From the NCBI GenBank assembly GCA_030602715.1, contig JAUVZD010000010.1, positions 62,001 to 126,000 of the forward strand: DNA of 64,000 nt. Reading direction: 5' to 3'. The DNA is from Candidatus Coatesiibacteriota bacterium (lineage in GTDB: Bacteria; RBG-13-66-14; B26-G2; JAUVZD01). Shown here one piece after another: positions 9,505 to 17,545 of this stretch. Numbering within the stretch: the stretch's first letter is position 1; every line of letters starts with the position of its first letter. The translations under genes were made by a program, and so were the position numbers. The notes under the pieces were generated by a model. It did not search any database and was not told the DNA's origin. It saw only the letters and a program-made list of their open reading frames with translations.

Positions 9505-11067
9505 TTAAGTGCGGGTGAGCTTATGGCGTAATTTCTTGATAATTTTTAACAGTTCAACCTCCCGCAATATGAGCAACATCAGAACATATATAATAATTCC
9601 GCCAAATATCATCCCCAGAAGCAGTATCGGATTCACCTCCCCCGGATAGCGGTAGTCCCGCCAGCCGGTGGGGGAGGCGAGCCACAGGAAAGCGCCCATA
9701 ACTGCACTTGCCAGCAGGGCTCTTGCCAGAGTGGTTAATTCGGCTCTGCCTATGAGCCTGCGCCCCAGCAGACGCGAAAGCACCGCCACCAGTGCTACCG
9801 ACCAGGCCAGATTTACCGCTACCGTGGACAGGGCTATTCCCAGATGGTCAAAGTAGCGTATCAGGGCAAGGTCCAGCGCCAGGTTCAGAGCCATCATACT
9901 CAGACCGATAGCGGTGAAGATGCCCATCCGTTTCAGGGCATAGACCAGGCTGGTGGAGAGGCTGATAATGCCCAGAAAGAGTAGCGACCAGGAATAGACC
10001 ACCAGGGCTTGGGCGCTCCACACCGAGCTGAGGGTGGTGAAGCTACCTCGCTCCAGGAGGAGGCGAACTAGAGGTAGGGCGAGCAGGGAGAGCCCCACCG
10101 CGCAGGGTAGGTAGAAGATGGAGAGCAGACGGAGTCCGCTTCTGAAGCGCTCCCTTGTCCCCTCCCAGTCCTTGCCGGCTACCGCCTGGGAGATGTGGGT
10201 GTAATAGACTTTATTCAGAGGGATGGAGAAGAGGGCTTGGGCGTAGGCGGTCATCTGGAAGCCGTATTTGAGGGCGGAAATCTTTCCTGCGGTCAAGGTG
10301 GAGGTTACCGCCCGGTCAATGAGCAGATTGGCTCGCTCGGCAGCGGCCCCGAAGAGCAGTAAGCCCGCAAGTTTACCCATTTTGCGCATGCGAGGGTCCT
10401 TTAGGGCGAGCCCCGCCCGCCAGGATATACCTCCCTGGCGAGCAAATAGTGGAATAAGGATGAGGAGCTGGGCGGTAACCCCTAAGGTTACCCCCAGCAC
10501 CACAGCTTTGATTCCCCAGAAGGGGGAGAGCGTCCATACGCAGACGGTGATGGCGATTGGGGGGAAGAGCCCGCCGAAGTTGGGCAGGAGGAAGGACTCC
10601 ACGCTGTGGTGAAAAGTCAGCGCCACTTTATAGAGCACCGAGATAGCCATCATGGGCAGGAGCAGTCGCAGGAGGATGGTGGCTAAGGCCAGGTCCTGGG
10701 CGTGGAAGCCGGGAGCCATGAGGGAGATGAGCTGGGGGGCGAGAAGCTCCAGGATGACCAGAAGGACGACGACCGCAAGGAATACCAGATTCAGGGTGGA
10801 GGCGGATAATTTTCGGGCGACACTCCGACCCCCTTTGTGCAGGGCTTCGGTTATGGCGGGGAGCAGGGTGGCGTTGATCAGCTCCGTAGCCATGAAGACT
10901 ATCAGCTCGGGCAGGATGAAGGCTACCAGGTAGGCGTCGTAAGTCCTCTCCGTGCCGAAGGCTCGGGCGATGACCACCGCCTGCAGGACGGAGAAGAGCA
11001 TAATGAGCATATTGAGCATGCTCATCCCGGCGATGGTGCCTGCACCGGATTTGCGCCGGTTACTCAT
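9505..11067 (-). CDS. MurJ/Wzx-like MOP-superfamily flippase
   Basis: A 520-residue polytopic membrane protein with about 14 hydrophobic segments and the MOP-superfamily pattern typical of MurJ/MviN: early ARAFGTERTYDAYLVAF, followed by ELINATLLPAITEAL. Such proteins flip lipid-linked saccharides from the cytoplasmic to the outer leaflet. MurJ members translocate lipid II, but the position beside a methyltransferase, radical SAM enzymes and a GT-C transferase would equally fit a dedicated glycan flippase. The start overlaps the upstream methyltransferase stop by 8 bases, so the two are coupled. I give no gene symbol because the genuine murJ of this genome could be elsewhere. Confidence 0.82.
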   Translation of the reverse strand: MSNRRKSGAGTIAGMSMLNMLIMLFSVLQAVVIARAFGTERTYDAYLVAFILPELIVFMATELINATLLPAITEALHKGGRSVARKLSASTLNLVFLAVVVLLVILELLAPQLISLMAPGFHAQDLALATILLRLLLPMMAISVLYKVALTFHHSVESFLLPNFGGLFPPIAITVCVWTLSPFWGIKAVVLGVTLGVTAQLLILIPLFARQGGISWRAGLALKDPRMRKMGKLAGLLLFGAAAERANLLIDRAVTSTLTAGKISALKYGFQMTAYAQALFSIPLNKVYYTHISQAVAGKDWEGTRERFRSGLRLLSIFYLPCAVGLSLLALPLVRLLLERGSFTTLSSVWSAQALVVYSWSLLFLGIISLSTSLVYALKRMGIFTAIGLSMMALNLALDLALIRYFDHLGIALSTVAVNLAWSVALVAVLSRLLGRRLIGRAELTTLARALLASAVMGAFLWLASPTGWRDYRYPGEVNPILLLGMIFGGIIIYVLMLLILREVELLKIIKKLRHKLTRT

Positions 11068-12028
11068 AGGGTTTCTGGGCGATTACTCCCATCAGGTCCA
11101 GGGGTTTTCCGGTGAGGAAGAGCTTGGAGAAGATTTTGGCGGTGAAGGGGAGGAAGAATATGGACCAAAGAAAACCGTAAGCCGAGCTCTTCTTTGCCAG
11201 ATATTGGACCGACCAGGACTTCCTGGGTCTTTCCCAGTAGAGGGGCTTGAAGCCCAGGGAGCGGAGTAGCTCTCCCAGGGTTCTGCGGGAGAAATAGTAG
11301 GTGTGGAAGCGCATAATATACCACCAGTTACGTTTGAACATCCTCGCCGGCACCGAGCCCATGTCCGGCAGTTCCAGATAGATGAAACCGCCGGGTTTGA
11401 GGATGCGATAGACCTCTCCCAGAAGCCCCCGGGGGTCAAAGACATGCTCCAGCAGATGGAAGGCGGTTATAGCATCAAAGCTGGCTTCTGGGAAGTTTGC
11501 TCTCTCAAGGTTTGTGCAATGGACCTCAATACCCGTTTTTCGGGTCTCCCGGGCAGCCGCCTCAGCCATATCCAAGCCTATCCTCTGCCAACGAGAGGGG
11601 TCCAGCTCCTGCAGGAAGAAGCCGTGACCACAGCCGATGTCCAGGATGCGACCCCGTTCTATGAAGCTTTCCAGGGTGGCTACATTGAAGCGGAAGGTAG
11701 CCCGCTTCCAAGCCCACTCCCGTAAATAGTCATCGTCCTCCACACGACGGTAGATCTCCTCCAGTTCCTCGCTGGACTCTGTGGGGTTGTTGTAGATGAG
11801 ACCGCAGTGGGGACAGCGGACGATCTGCCCGGCAAGGAGGTTGGAGTCCGACTGGCGGAAGCGAGCGGTATGGCTGTGCGCTCCCTCCCGCAAGCTGTTG
11901 GGGTAGAGTATCTCAAAGTCGCTTGATCCGCACAGGTTGCAGGGGACATATACTTTCTGCGGATATGGGGTCATCTTAACAGGAGTATCTTCCTCGGTGG
12001 ATTTACGAATAATTTGAGATGATAACAT
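11060..12028 (-). CDS. Class I SAM methyltransferase with N-terminal zinc ribbon
   Basis: About 322 residues from the ATG at 12028; a TTG at 12046 would add six residues, and neither start has a clear ribosome site. The N-terminus is a zinc ribbon (CNLCGS, then CPHCGLIYNNP about 45 residues on), followed by a Rossmann methyltransferase core with motif I ILDIGCGHGFF and HLLEHVFDPRGLL, then FIYLELPDMGS. The C-terminal part has a hydrophobic stretch (GFLWSIFFLPFTAKIF). This layout is common in sugar C- or O-methyltransferases and in enzymes of surface-polysaccharide clusters. Coupled to the flippase downstream, it may modify the flipped glycan; that is inference. Confidence 0.8.
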   Translation of the reverse strand: MLSSQIIRKSTEEDTPVKMTPYPQKVYVPCNLCGSSDFEILYPNSLREGAHSHTARFRQSDSNLLAGQIVRCPHCGLIYNNPTESSEELEEIYRRVEDDDYLREWAWKRATFRFNVATLESFIERGRILDIGCGHGFFLQELDPSRWQRIGLDMAEAAARETRKTGIEVHCTNLERANFPEASFDAITAFHLLEHVFDPRGLLGEVYRILKPGGFIYLELPDMGSVPARMFKRNWWYIMRFHTYYFSRRTLGELLRSLGFKPLYWERPRKSWSVQYLAKKSSAYGFLWSIFFLPFTAKIFSKLFLTGKPLDLMGVIAQKPYE

Positions 12029-12130
12029 AATTTTTCTCAAAGACAAGGTTTTTCAAAGGTAGTTAAAACGCTTCAATGTGGTCGGAGTCGGTTCAGGGAG
12101 ATGTTATTCCATTGACTGGACATATGTGGA

Positions 12131-12733
12131 ATGTTATCCTTGGAGTTTAACGGACAGAAACCCCAACCTACAGACTATATGCGCCCAGCAGGACCTATCC
12201 TCACCGTCCCCAATCTCCTCTCATTTTCAAGGGTGGTCATAACCATCCCCATCGCCTTGCTGATTATACAGCCCGGCTTCAGCGAGAGCTGGCTTATGCG
12301 GGCTCTATTTGTTATTTTATCCTTCCTGGTGATGATATCCGATTACCTGGATGGGTATTTTGCCCGCAAGCTCTGTCAGGAGAGCGACCTGGGGCGGGTG
12401 TTGGATACGGTATGTGATAGATCGGTGGCGTTGATAATCCTTTCGGTAATAGTCATCTGGCTGGGTTTTCCTCTGTGGATTGTAATCGCTTTGGCGGTGA
12501 GGGAGCTTGTGCTCATCGTCTGCAACATACTGATAATCAAAAGAAGCGGTCGGGTGGAGACCTCTAACATACCCGGCAAATGGTTTATCACTTTCCTTAC
12601 CGCTTCGGTCTTCTTCTACATCCTCAATCTAAAAATATTGTTCTGGATACTTATGTTTCCCGCCGCCTACTTTGCGATTCACTCCATGGTGCTTTATATC
12701 CTCAGTCCTAAAAGAGCCCAACCCGAGGTGTGA
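12131..12733 (+). CDS. CDP-alcohol phosphatidyltransferase
   Basis: This 200-residue integral membrane enzyme transfers a phosphatidyl group from CDP-diacylglycerol to an alcohol in phospholipid synthesis. The signature D-G-x2-A-R-x8-G-x3-D-x3-D is complete (Asp74, Gly75, Ala78, Arg79, Gly88, Asp92, Asp96), and about five hydrophobic helices surround it. Length and NLLSFSRVV opening fit the PgsA-type glycerol-3-phosphate branch, but the acceptor alcohol is not certain. The start is doubtful: the ATG at 12131 lacks a ribosome site, and an ATG at 12179 would give a more family-like N-terminus. The ketol-acid reductoisomerase start follows its stop by one base. Confidence 0.88.
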   Translation: MLSLEFNGQKPQPTDYMRPAGPILTVPNLLSFSRVVITIPIALLIIQPGFSESWLMRALFVILSFLVMISDYLDGYFARKLCQESDLGRVLDTVCDRSVALIILSVIVIWLGFPLWIVIALAVRELVLIVCNILIIKRSGRVETSNIPGKWFITFLTASVFFYILNLKILFWILMFPAAYFAIHSMVLYILSPKRAQPEV

Positions 12734-12734
12734 G

Positions 12735-13712
12735 ATGCTCACCACCTTTCGTGACAGCGAAATATCCCTTAATCCCATAAGGGACGCCGGAATAGCGGTT
12801 GTCGGTTTCGGTCGCCAGGGCAAAGCCCATGCCCTCAATCTACGGGACAGCGGACTTGATGTTACCGTCGCCCTGCGTGAGGGCTCTCCCCGCAGACGGG
12901 AGGCTGAAGACGAGGGATTGACTGTGGTCTCCCTGCCCCAGGCTGCCGATTGCGCCCATCTTCTCTCCATCATGCTCCCGGACCGGGTGCAGGCGGAGGT
13001 CTTTGAGCGGGACTTGTCGCCCCATCTTGGACGGGTGCATACAATTCTTTTCGCCGGGGGTTATTCGGTTCATTTCGGCGGGCTTGAGCCCCCGGATGGG
13101 TTGGATGTGGTGCTGGTGGCGCCGATGGGACCGGGCTATCAGGTGCGGGAGTTTTATCTTGCCGGTGGGGGGGTCCCGGCAAAGGTGGCGGTGCATCAGG
13201 ATGTGAGCGGAGAGGCTCTCCCCAGGGCTCTTGCCTACGCCAAGGCTGTCGGATGCAGTCGGGCCGGCTGTCTTCTGACCACCTTTGCCCAGGAGGTGGA
13301 GCTGGACCTGTTCAGCGAGCAGGTGGTTCTCTGCGGGGGGATTCCACAGTTGATTATCTTGGCTTACCGCACTCTGGTGGAGGCGGGCTACCCTGCGGAG
13401 CTTGCCTACATTGAGACGGTGCGGGAGGTCAAACTGATAACCGATCTGATCTATGAGTGTGGCATTGCTGGGATGAGGGAGAGGATAAGCGACACCGCAC
13501 TAGTTGGAGGGGCTGGTGCGGGTGCACGATTGATAGACGAAGGGGTGCGGGAACGGATGGGGGAGATTCTTGACGAGATTAGAGAGGGTAGTTCAGTTGA
13601 GGAGTTCGGGGAAGAATTTGATTTCAAGCGAGCCAACCTGGAAGGGGATATCCCCGAGGGGATGGAGGAGGCGAGGAGGGTGGTGGAGGGGTTATATTGG
13701 AAGGATATGTGA
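12735..13712 (+). CDS. ilvC: Ketol-acid reductoisomerase (NADP+)
   Basis: The 325-residue product starts at the ATG at 12735, one base after the upstream stop; a longer open frame from 12672 would only overlap that gene. It converts 2-acetolactate to 2,3-dihydroxyisovalerate in valine/leucine/isoleucine synthesis. The Rossmann motif VVGFGRQGKAHALNLRDSG and the arginine/serine-rich loop REGSPRRR point to NADPH. The metal-binding segment keeps Asp and Glu (ELDLFSEQ, then REVKLITDLIYECGIAGM). Length fits class I KARI. The usual partners ilvB/ilvN/ilvD are not here; it sits between a phospholipid enzyme and rex. The fold is clear; some signature positions are looser than in textbook enzymes. Confidence 0.88.
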   Translation: MLTTFRDSEISLNPIRDAGIAVVGFGRQGKAHALNLRDSGLDVTVALREGSPRRREAEDEGLTVVSLPQAADCAHLLSIMLPDRVQAEVFERDLSPHLGRVHTILFAGGYSVHFGGLEPPDGLDVVLVAPMGPGYQVREFYLAGGGVPAKVAVHQDVSGEALPRALAYAKAVGCSRAGCLLTTFAQEVELDLFSEQVVLCGGIPQLIILAYRTLVEAGYPAELAYIETVREVKLITDLIYECGIAGMRERISDTALVGGAGAGARLIDEGVRERMGEILDEIREGSSVEEFGEEFDFKRANLEGDIPEGMEEARRVVEGLYWKDM

Positions 13713-13724
13713 GAAAATTCACTT
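13707..13724 (+). promoter_or_regulatory. Rex-operator-like site over the rex -35 box
   Basis: The 18-mer ATGTGAGAAAATTCACTT matches the published Rex consensus TTGTGAAWWWWTTCACAA at 14 of 18 positions. It overlaps the ilvC stop codon and the first two bases of the TTGACA -35 box, where a bound repressor would block polymerase. This supports autoregulation of rex by the NADH/NAD+ ratio. Confidence 0.6.
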
Positions 13725-13751
13725 GACACACTTAAGCAATTGTGTTATTGG
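13723..13751 (+). promoter_or_regulatory. rex promoter
   Basis: A consensus -35 TTGACA (13723-13728), a 17-nt spacer and a weak -10 TATTGG (13746-13751) lie 57 bases before the rex start. The -10 box is the uncertain part. Confidence 0.5.
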
Positions 13752-13762
13752 TTGTGGAGTTG

Positions 13763-13779
13763 GTATGAAATGTTCACAA
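13763..13779 (+). promoter_or_regulatory. Second Rex-operator-like site downstream of the promoter
   Basis: GTATGAA-ATG-TTCACAA has a perfect right half (TTCACAA), a 5/7 left half, and a 3-nt rather than 4-nt centre. With the site at 13707 it would bracket the promoter. Weaker than the first site. Confidence 0.4.
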
Positions 13780-13807
13780 AGCCATTAAATGAGGATAAAG
13801 GGAAGCG

Positions 13808-14434
13808 ATGAATGTAAAGATACCCAAGACCACCGTCTCCCGCCTGTCCATCTATCTGCGAGCCCTTAATCGCCTGGAGGAGGAGGTGGAGACGGTATCC
13901 TCTCGCACCCTCTCCGAGATCGTCGGTTTCACCGCCGCTCAGATAAGGAAGGACCTGGCTTACTTCGGACAGTTCGGGGTGCCCGGGCGGGGCTATTACA
14001 TAACCTCGCTCAAAGAGGGGATAATGCGGATTTTGGGTATAAATAAGGATTGGTCGGTGGCGCTGGTAGGTGCCGGTCATCTGGGCCGGGCGCTAATGGC
14101 ATACAAGGGCTTCAAGCAACAGCATTTCATCATCTCTGCGGTGTTTGATAAGGACCCGGAGAAGGTTGGCAAGAACTACCTGAACCATAAGATACTTTCC
14201 ATGGATGAACTTCCCCGGCTGGTGCGGGAGCGTAAGATAAAAATAGGGGTGGTTACCGTTCCCAGCGAGGAAGCCCAGAATGCGGTCAATGCCCTGGTGA
14301 ATTCGGGCGTCAAAGCTATCCTCAGCTTCGCCCCGGCGACGGTGAATGTGCCACCACAGGTTAAACTCAATAGGGTGGACCTGTCAATTGAGCTTGAGGG
14401 GCTCTCCTATTTCCTGACTCAGGGCAAAAAATGA
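13808..14434 (+). CDS. rex: Redox-sensing transcriptional repressor Rex
   Basis: This 208-residue DNA-binding repressor senses the cytosolic NADH/NAD+ ratio and controls fermentation and respiration genes. The N-terminal winged helix (about 1-80) contains the diagnostic AAQIRKDLAYFGQFGVPGRGY. A Rossmann domain follows with VALVGAGHLGRAL (about 84-96) and FDKDPEKVG, and the C-terminus has the domain-swapping helix region (LDLSIELEGLSYFL-type). Length matches the family (about 210). The ribosome site is GATAAAGGGAAGCG just before the ATG. It is preceded by its own promoter with two operator-like sites and followed by a strong terminator. Confidence 0.97.
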   Translation: MNVKIPKTTVSRLSIYLRALNRLEEEVETVSSRTLSEIVGFTAAQIRKDLAYFGQFGVPGRGYYITSLKEGIMRILGINKDWSVALVGAGHLGRALMAYKGFKQQHFIISAVFDKDPEKVGKNYLNHKILSMDELPRLVRERKIKIGVVTVPSEEAQNAVNALVNSGVKAILSFAPATVNVPPQVKLNRVDLSIELEGLSYFLTQGKK

Positions 14435-14456
14435 TGTGGAAGGCGGTTTACTGGAT

Positions 14457-14480
14457 AAAGCCCCCAGACCGGGGGCTTTT
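14457..14480. terminator. Bidirectional terminator between rex and the CvpA-like gene
   Basis: AAAGCCCCC pairs with GGGGGCTTTT around a 5-nt AGACC-type loop, with a T run on one strand and A/T bases on the other. It separates the convergent rex and CvpA-like genes. Confidence 0.85.
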
Positions 14481-14514
14481 CGTTTATGGATAACTGAGGC
14501 TTAGAGTTTAACTT

Positions 14515-15078
14515 CTATCTTTCATCATCGTTCTCCTTAACCTCATCTTCCCCCTCACTACCCTGCAGGAATTTTTCCAGCCAGCGCTTGATGTTCAAAT
14601 CCTCGCTTATATCGGAGCCGGTGAGTAGGTTGTAAGTTGCCGGGGCTACCTTGATGACCCGGGGAGCAAATGCTGAGGTTTTCATCTTCTCCCCCAGAGC
14701 GGGAAAGAAGGCGAACAGGGAGAGGATGATGAGGATGAGGCTTGATATGAGCAAGCCCTTTACGAAGCCGAATATTGCCCCGAAGAGGCGGTCGGCCCAG
14801 CCCAGGAAGAGGGCTTTTGCGGTTCGGCGCAGGAGCGCTCCCAGCCAGTAGGAGATGGCGCTTGTGGTTACCACGATGATGGCGAAGATGATGGCTGAGG
14901 GGAGCTCGCTGGTTGCAGGACCGAAGATGGAGGCTATGGAGTCGCCGAAGCGGGTGGCAAGGATGATGCCGACGACTATGCCGGCGAGGCTCATACCCTC
15001 ACGGATCAGTCCGTTGCGCAGACCGAAGAAGGTGAAGCCCAGAACGATTATGGCGATGAGAGCGTCAACCCAGTTCAT
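14515..15078 (-). CDS. CvpA family membrane protein
   Basis: A 187-residue inner-membrane protein with four hydrophobic helices and the CvpA opening MNWVDALIAIIVLGFTFFGLRNGLIREG. The second half has FLGWADRLFGAIFGFVKGLL, a region conserved in CvpA/colicin V production proteins. The C-terminal tail is acidic (GSEGEDEVKENDDER). CvpA proteins support envelope integrity and are needed for colicin V secretion in E. coli; the molecular activity is unsettled. It lies downstream of the lipoprotein array on the same strand with a 45-bp gap, so it may be its last cistron. Confidence 0.85.
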   Translation of the reverse strand: MNWVDALIAIIVLGFTFFGLRNGLIREGMSLAGIVVGIILATRFGDSIASIFGPATSELPSAIIFAIIVVTTSAISYWLGALLRRTAKALFLGWADRLFGAIFGFVKGLLISSLILIILSLFAFFPALGEKMKTSAFAPRVIKVAPATYNLLTGSDISEDLNIKRWLEKFLQGSEGEDEVKENDDER

Positions 15079-15123
15079 GGGGATAGTTGGGTTTTGGAAA
15101 GAGGCAGGTTACTTTAGCAATAA

Positions 15124-15714
15124 TTAGTAGAAAAGTGCAAAAATTTCACCTAAACTTGTTGCACCTGTGGTCAGCAAAACCATTGCGGTCCTATCCCACC
15201 AGATGGTTATCGGCCAGTTGCCGGAGCCGTCCTTGGTGAACTCAAAGTGGCAGAAACCTGCTGCTTGATAGCCCTCGGATTCATCTACCATTACCAGCAG
15301 GTTGACGGAGACATTTGTCCTGGTGAAGGTGGTTTCCCCCTCATCGGGCTTGCCGAAGGCGTCCTCACCTCCGTATAATATGGGAATCTGTAAGGCGATG
15401 CTATGAGCTTGGTTGAACATATTTCTTACCGCACTCATCATCTCGGTCTTGGTCCAGAAGACGGGGATCTCGTAGTCGCCTACATAATCCCCCACATTTT
15501 CGGGGTCAAAGTAGAAAACAAAATCGGGGGAGAGGACGGCATCCATCCTTTTGATGATGCCATCTTCCTGATTGTGGTTGAAGCAGTATTCCAACTCCAC
15601 CATAATACCATAGGGTGAGCTTAGGTCCGGAGTATAAGTTACAATCTCATCATCGCAGGAGACCAGGGCTACCAGGACCAGGGCGGAAACTATGATAATT
15701 GTCCTGAGTGACAT
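15124..15714 (-). CDS. Array lipoprotein 1 (SCD-lipobox family)
   Basis: One of seven tandem paralogues (about 196 residues). The ATG at 15714 is chosen because AAGGAGGAA stands just before it. A short signal leads to the lipobox LVALVSC|DD, so the mature protein is lipid-anchored, with Asp after the cysteine. The mature domain has VELEYCFNHNQEDGIIKRMDA, FVFYFDPENVGDYVGDYEIP, GKPDEGETTFT and a C-terminal GSGNWPITIWWDRT. An N-terminal helix followed by a strand ending W-I-x-W-W-D suggests an NTF2/SnoaL-like cone fold, which is my inference. The first half is closest to copy 2 and the last third to copy 4, a mosaic pattern. Function unknown. Confidence 0.85.
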   Translation of the reverse strand: MSLRTIIIVSALVLVALVSCDDEIVTYTPDLSSPYGIMVELEYCFNHNQEDGIIKRMDAVLSPDFVFYFDPENVGDYVGDYEIPVFWTKTEMMSAVRNMFNQAHSIALQIPILYGGEDAFGKPDEGETTFTRTNVSVNLLVMVDESEGYQAAGFCHFEFTKDGSGNWPITIWWDRTAMVLLTTGATSLGEIFALFY

Positions 15715-15738
15715 GACTTCCTCCTTCAATAGCAATAA

Positions 15739-16329
15739 TTAGTAGAAAAGGGCAAGGATTATGCCCAAAGGGGCCGGTTGTATGGCCAGCAAAGCACTTG
15801 CTGTTCTATCCCACCAGGTGGTCATCGGCCAGTTGCCAGAGTCGTCCTTGCCGAACTCAAAGTCGCAGAAGCCTTGTGCTTGATAGCCGTCGGTAGCATC
15901 CTTAAGTACAGTCAGAGTAAGGGGGACATTGCTCTTAGCGAAAGTTGTATCCCCCTCATCGGGCTTGCCGAATGCGTCCTCACCTTCGTCTAATATGGGA
16001 ATTTCCAGGTTAATGCTATAAGCTTGGTTGAAAAGGTGCTCTATGGCGGTCATCATCTCGGTCTTGGTCCAGGAGATGGGGATCTCATAGTCACCTACAT
16101 AATCCCCCACATCTTCGGGGTCAAAGTAGAAAACAAAATTGGGGGAGAGGACGGCATCCATCCTTTTGATGATGCCATCTTCCTGATGGTGGTTGAAGCA
16201 GTATTCCAACTCCACCATAGTACCATAGGGTGAGCTTAGGTCCGGAGTATAAGTTGCAATCTCCTCATCGCAGGAGATGAGGGCTACCAGGACCAGGGCG
16301 GAAACTATGATAATTGTCCTGAGTGACAT
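15739..16329 (-). CDS. Array lipoprotein 2 (SCD-lipobox family)
   Basis: About 196 residues from the ATG at 16329, preceded by a GAAGGGGGAAG ribosome site. The lipobox is LVALISC|DEE. The N-terminal two thirds (VELEYCFNHHQEDGIIKRMDA, FDPEDVGDYVGDYEIP) are almost identical to copy 1, whereas the segment TLTVLKDATDGYQAQGF is shared with copy 3. At the DNA level about 137 bp (15847-15983) is identical or nearly so to 16454-16590, which suggests recent gene conversion. Probably on the outside of a membrane as a lipid-anchored domain; no catalytic motif is visible. Confidence 0.85.
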   Translation of the reverse strand: MSLRTIIIVSALVLVALISCDEEIATYTPDLSSPYGTMVELEYCFNHHQEDGIIKRMDAVLSPNFVFYFDPEDVGDYVGDYEIPISWTKTEMMTAIEHLFNQAYSINLEIPILDEGEDAFGKPDEGDTTFAKSNVPLTLTVLKDATDGYQAQGFCDFEFGKDDSGNWPMTTWWDRTASALLAIQPAPLGIILALFY

Positions 16330-16347
16330 TACTTCCCCCTTCAATAA

Positions 16348-16935
16348 TTAGTAGAAAAGGGCAAAAATTGTACCCAAAGTGGCCGCTTGTATGCCCAGCA
16401 AAACACTTCCTGTCTTATCCCGCCATGTGGTCATCAGCCAGTTGCCCGAGCCGCCCTTGCCGAACTCAAAGTCGCAGAAGCCTTGTGCTTGATAGCCGTC
16501 GGTAGCATCCTTAAGTACAGTCAGAGTAAGGGGGACATTGCTCTTAGCGAAAGTTGTATCCCCCTCATCGGGCTTGCCGAATGCGTCCTCTCCCTGTCTT
16601 AATATGGGAATCTGCAAGTCAATGTTATAGGCTTGGTCGAACATATTTCTTACCGCACTCATCATCTCGGTCCTTGTCCAGGAGACGGGGATCTTATAGT
16701 AGCCTACATAATCCCCCACATCATCGTGGTCAAAGTAGAAGATAAAATTGGAGGAGAGGGCATTATTCACTCTTTTTATATTGTCTTCATCCTCATGGTT
16801 GTTGAAGTAGTTTATAAGCCCCATGAGAATTCCATAAGAGGAGTTGGGGTCATAAATACGGTCAGCATCCTCATCGCAGGAGACCAGGGCTACCAGGACC
16901 AGGGCGGAAACGATTATGATTATCCTGAGTGACAT
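16348..16935 (-). CDS. Array lipoprotein 3 (SCD-lipobox family)
   Basis: A 195-residue paralogue with lipobox LVALVSC|DED and a GAAGGAGAAAAATC leader before the ATG. The N-terminal half is the most diverged of copies 1-4 (LINYFNNHEDEDNIKRVNNA, FDHDDVGDYVGYYKIP), whereas its second half repeats copy 2 (FGKPDEGDTTFAKSNVPL, TVLKDATDGYQAQGF). It ends in a hydrophobic ALFY tail like copies 1 and 2. The contrast between a diverged front and a near-identical back fits partial conversion. Role unknown. Confidence 0.85.
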   Translation of the reverse strand: MSLRIIIIVSALVLVALVSCDEDADRIYDPNSSYGILMGLINYFNNHEDEDNIKRVNNALSSNFIFYFDHDDVGDYVGYYKIPVSWTRTEMMSAVRNMFDQAYNIDLQIPILRQGEDAFGKPDEGDTTFAKSNVPLTLTVLKDATDGYQAQGFCDFEFGKGGSGNWLMTTWRDKTGSVLLGIQAATLGTIFALFY

Positions 16936-16954
16936 GATTTTTCTCCTTCAATAA

Positions 16955-17545
16955 CTAGTAGAAAAAGGCAAGAATTTTACCTAAACTGACTGGACTTGTG
17001 GTCATCAAAACCATTACGGTCCTATCCCACCAGATGGTTATCGGCCAGTTGCCGGAGCCGTCCTTGCCGAACTCAAAGTCGCAGAAACCTTGGGCTTGAT
17101 AGCCGTTGGATTCATCTACCATTAACAGCAGGTTGACGTAGACATTTATCCTGGTGAAGGCGGTATCCCCCTCACCGGGCTTGCCGAATGCGTCCTCACT
17201 TTCGTCTAATATGGGAATCTGCAATTCAATGCTATAGGCTTGGTTGAACATATTTCTTACCGCACTCATCAGCTCGGTCTTGGTCCAGAAGACGGGGATC
17301 TCATAGTAGCCTACATAATCCCCCACATCTTCGGGGTCAAAGTAGAAGATAAAATTGGGGGAGAGGACGGCATCCATCCTGTTGATGATGCCATCTTCCT
17401 GATGATTGTTGAAGCAATATACCAATTCCGTAAGCACGCCATAGGGTGAGCTTAGGTCCGGATAATAAGATGCTGTTTCCTCATCGCAGGAGATGAGGGC
17501 TACCAGGGCCAGGGCGGAAACGATTATAATTTTTCTGAGTGACAT
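16955..17545 (-). CDS. Array lipoprotein 4 (SCD-lipobox family)
   Basis: About 196 residues from the ATG at 17545, with GAAGGGGGAAGC before it; an open frame runs on to 17590 but has no signal-like start. The lipobox is LVALISC|DEE. The C-terminal part (LLLMVDESNGYQAQGF, GSGNWPITIWWDRT) is nearest to copy 1. A 137-bp gap to copy 5 contains no further gene and may hold a promoter, though I see no strong boxes. Same NTF2-like inference as for copy 1. Confidence 0.84.
   Translation of the reverse strand: MSLRKIIIVSALALVALISCDEETASYYPDLSSPYGVLTELVYCFNNHQEDGIINRMDAVLSPNFIFYFDPEDVGDYVGYYEIPVFWTKTELMSAVRNMFNQAYSIELQIPILDESEDAFGKPGEGDTAFTRINVYVNLLLMVDESNGYQAQGFCDFEFGKDGSGNWPITIWWDRTVMVLMTTSPVSLGKILAFFY

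Noticed and set aside
12672-12734. N-terminal extension of the ilvC frame
   Set aside because: The extra 21 codons lie entirely inside the upstream phosphatidyltransferase gene, and the ATG at 12735 gives a normal KARI N-terminus.
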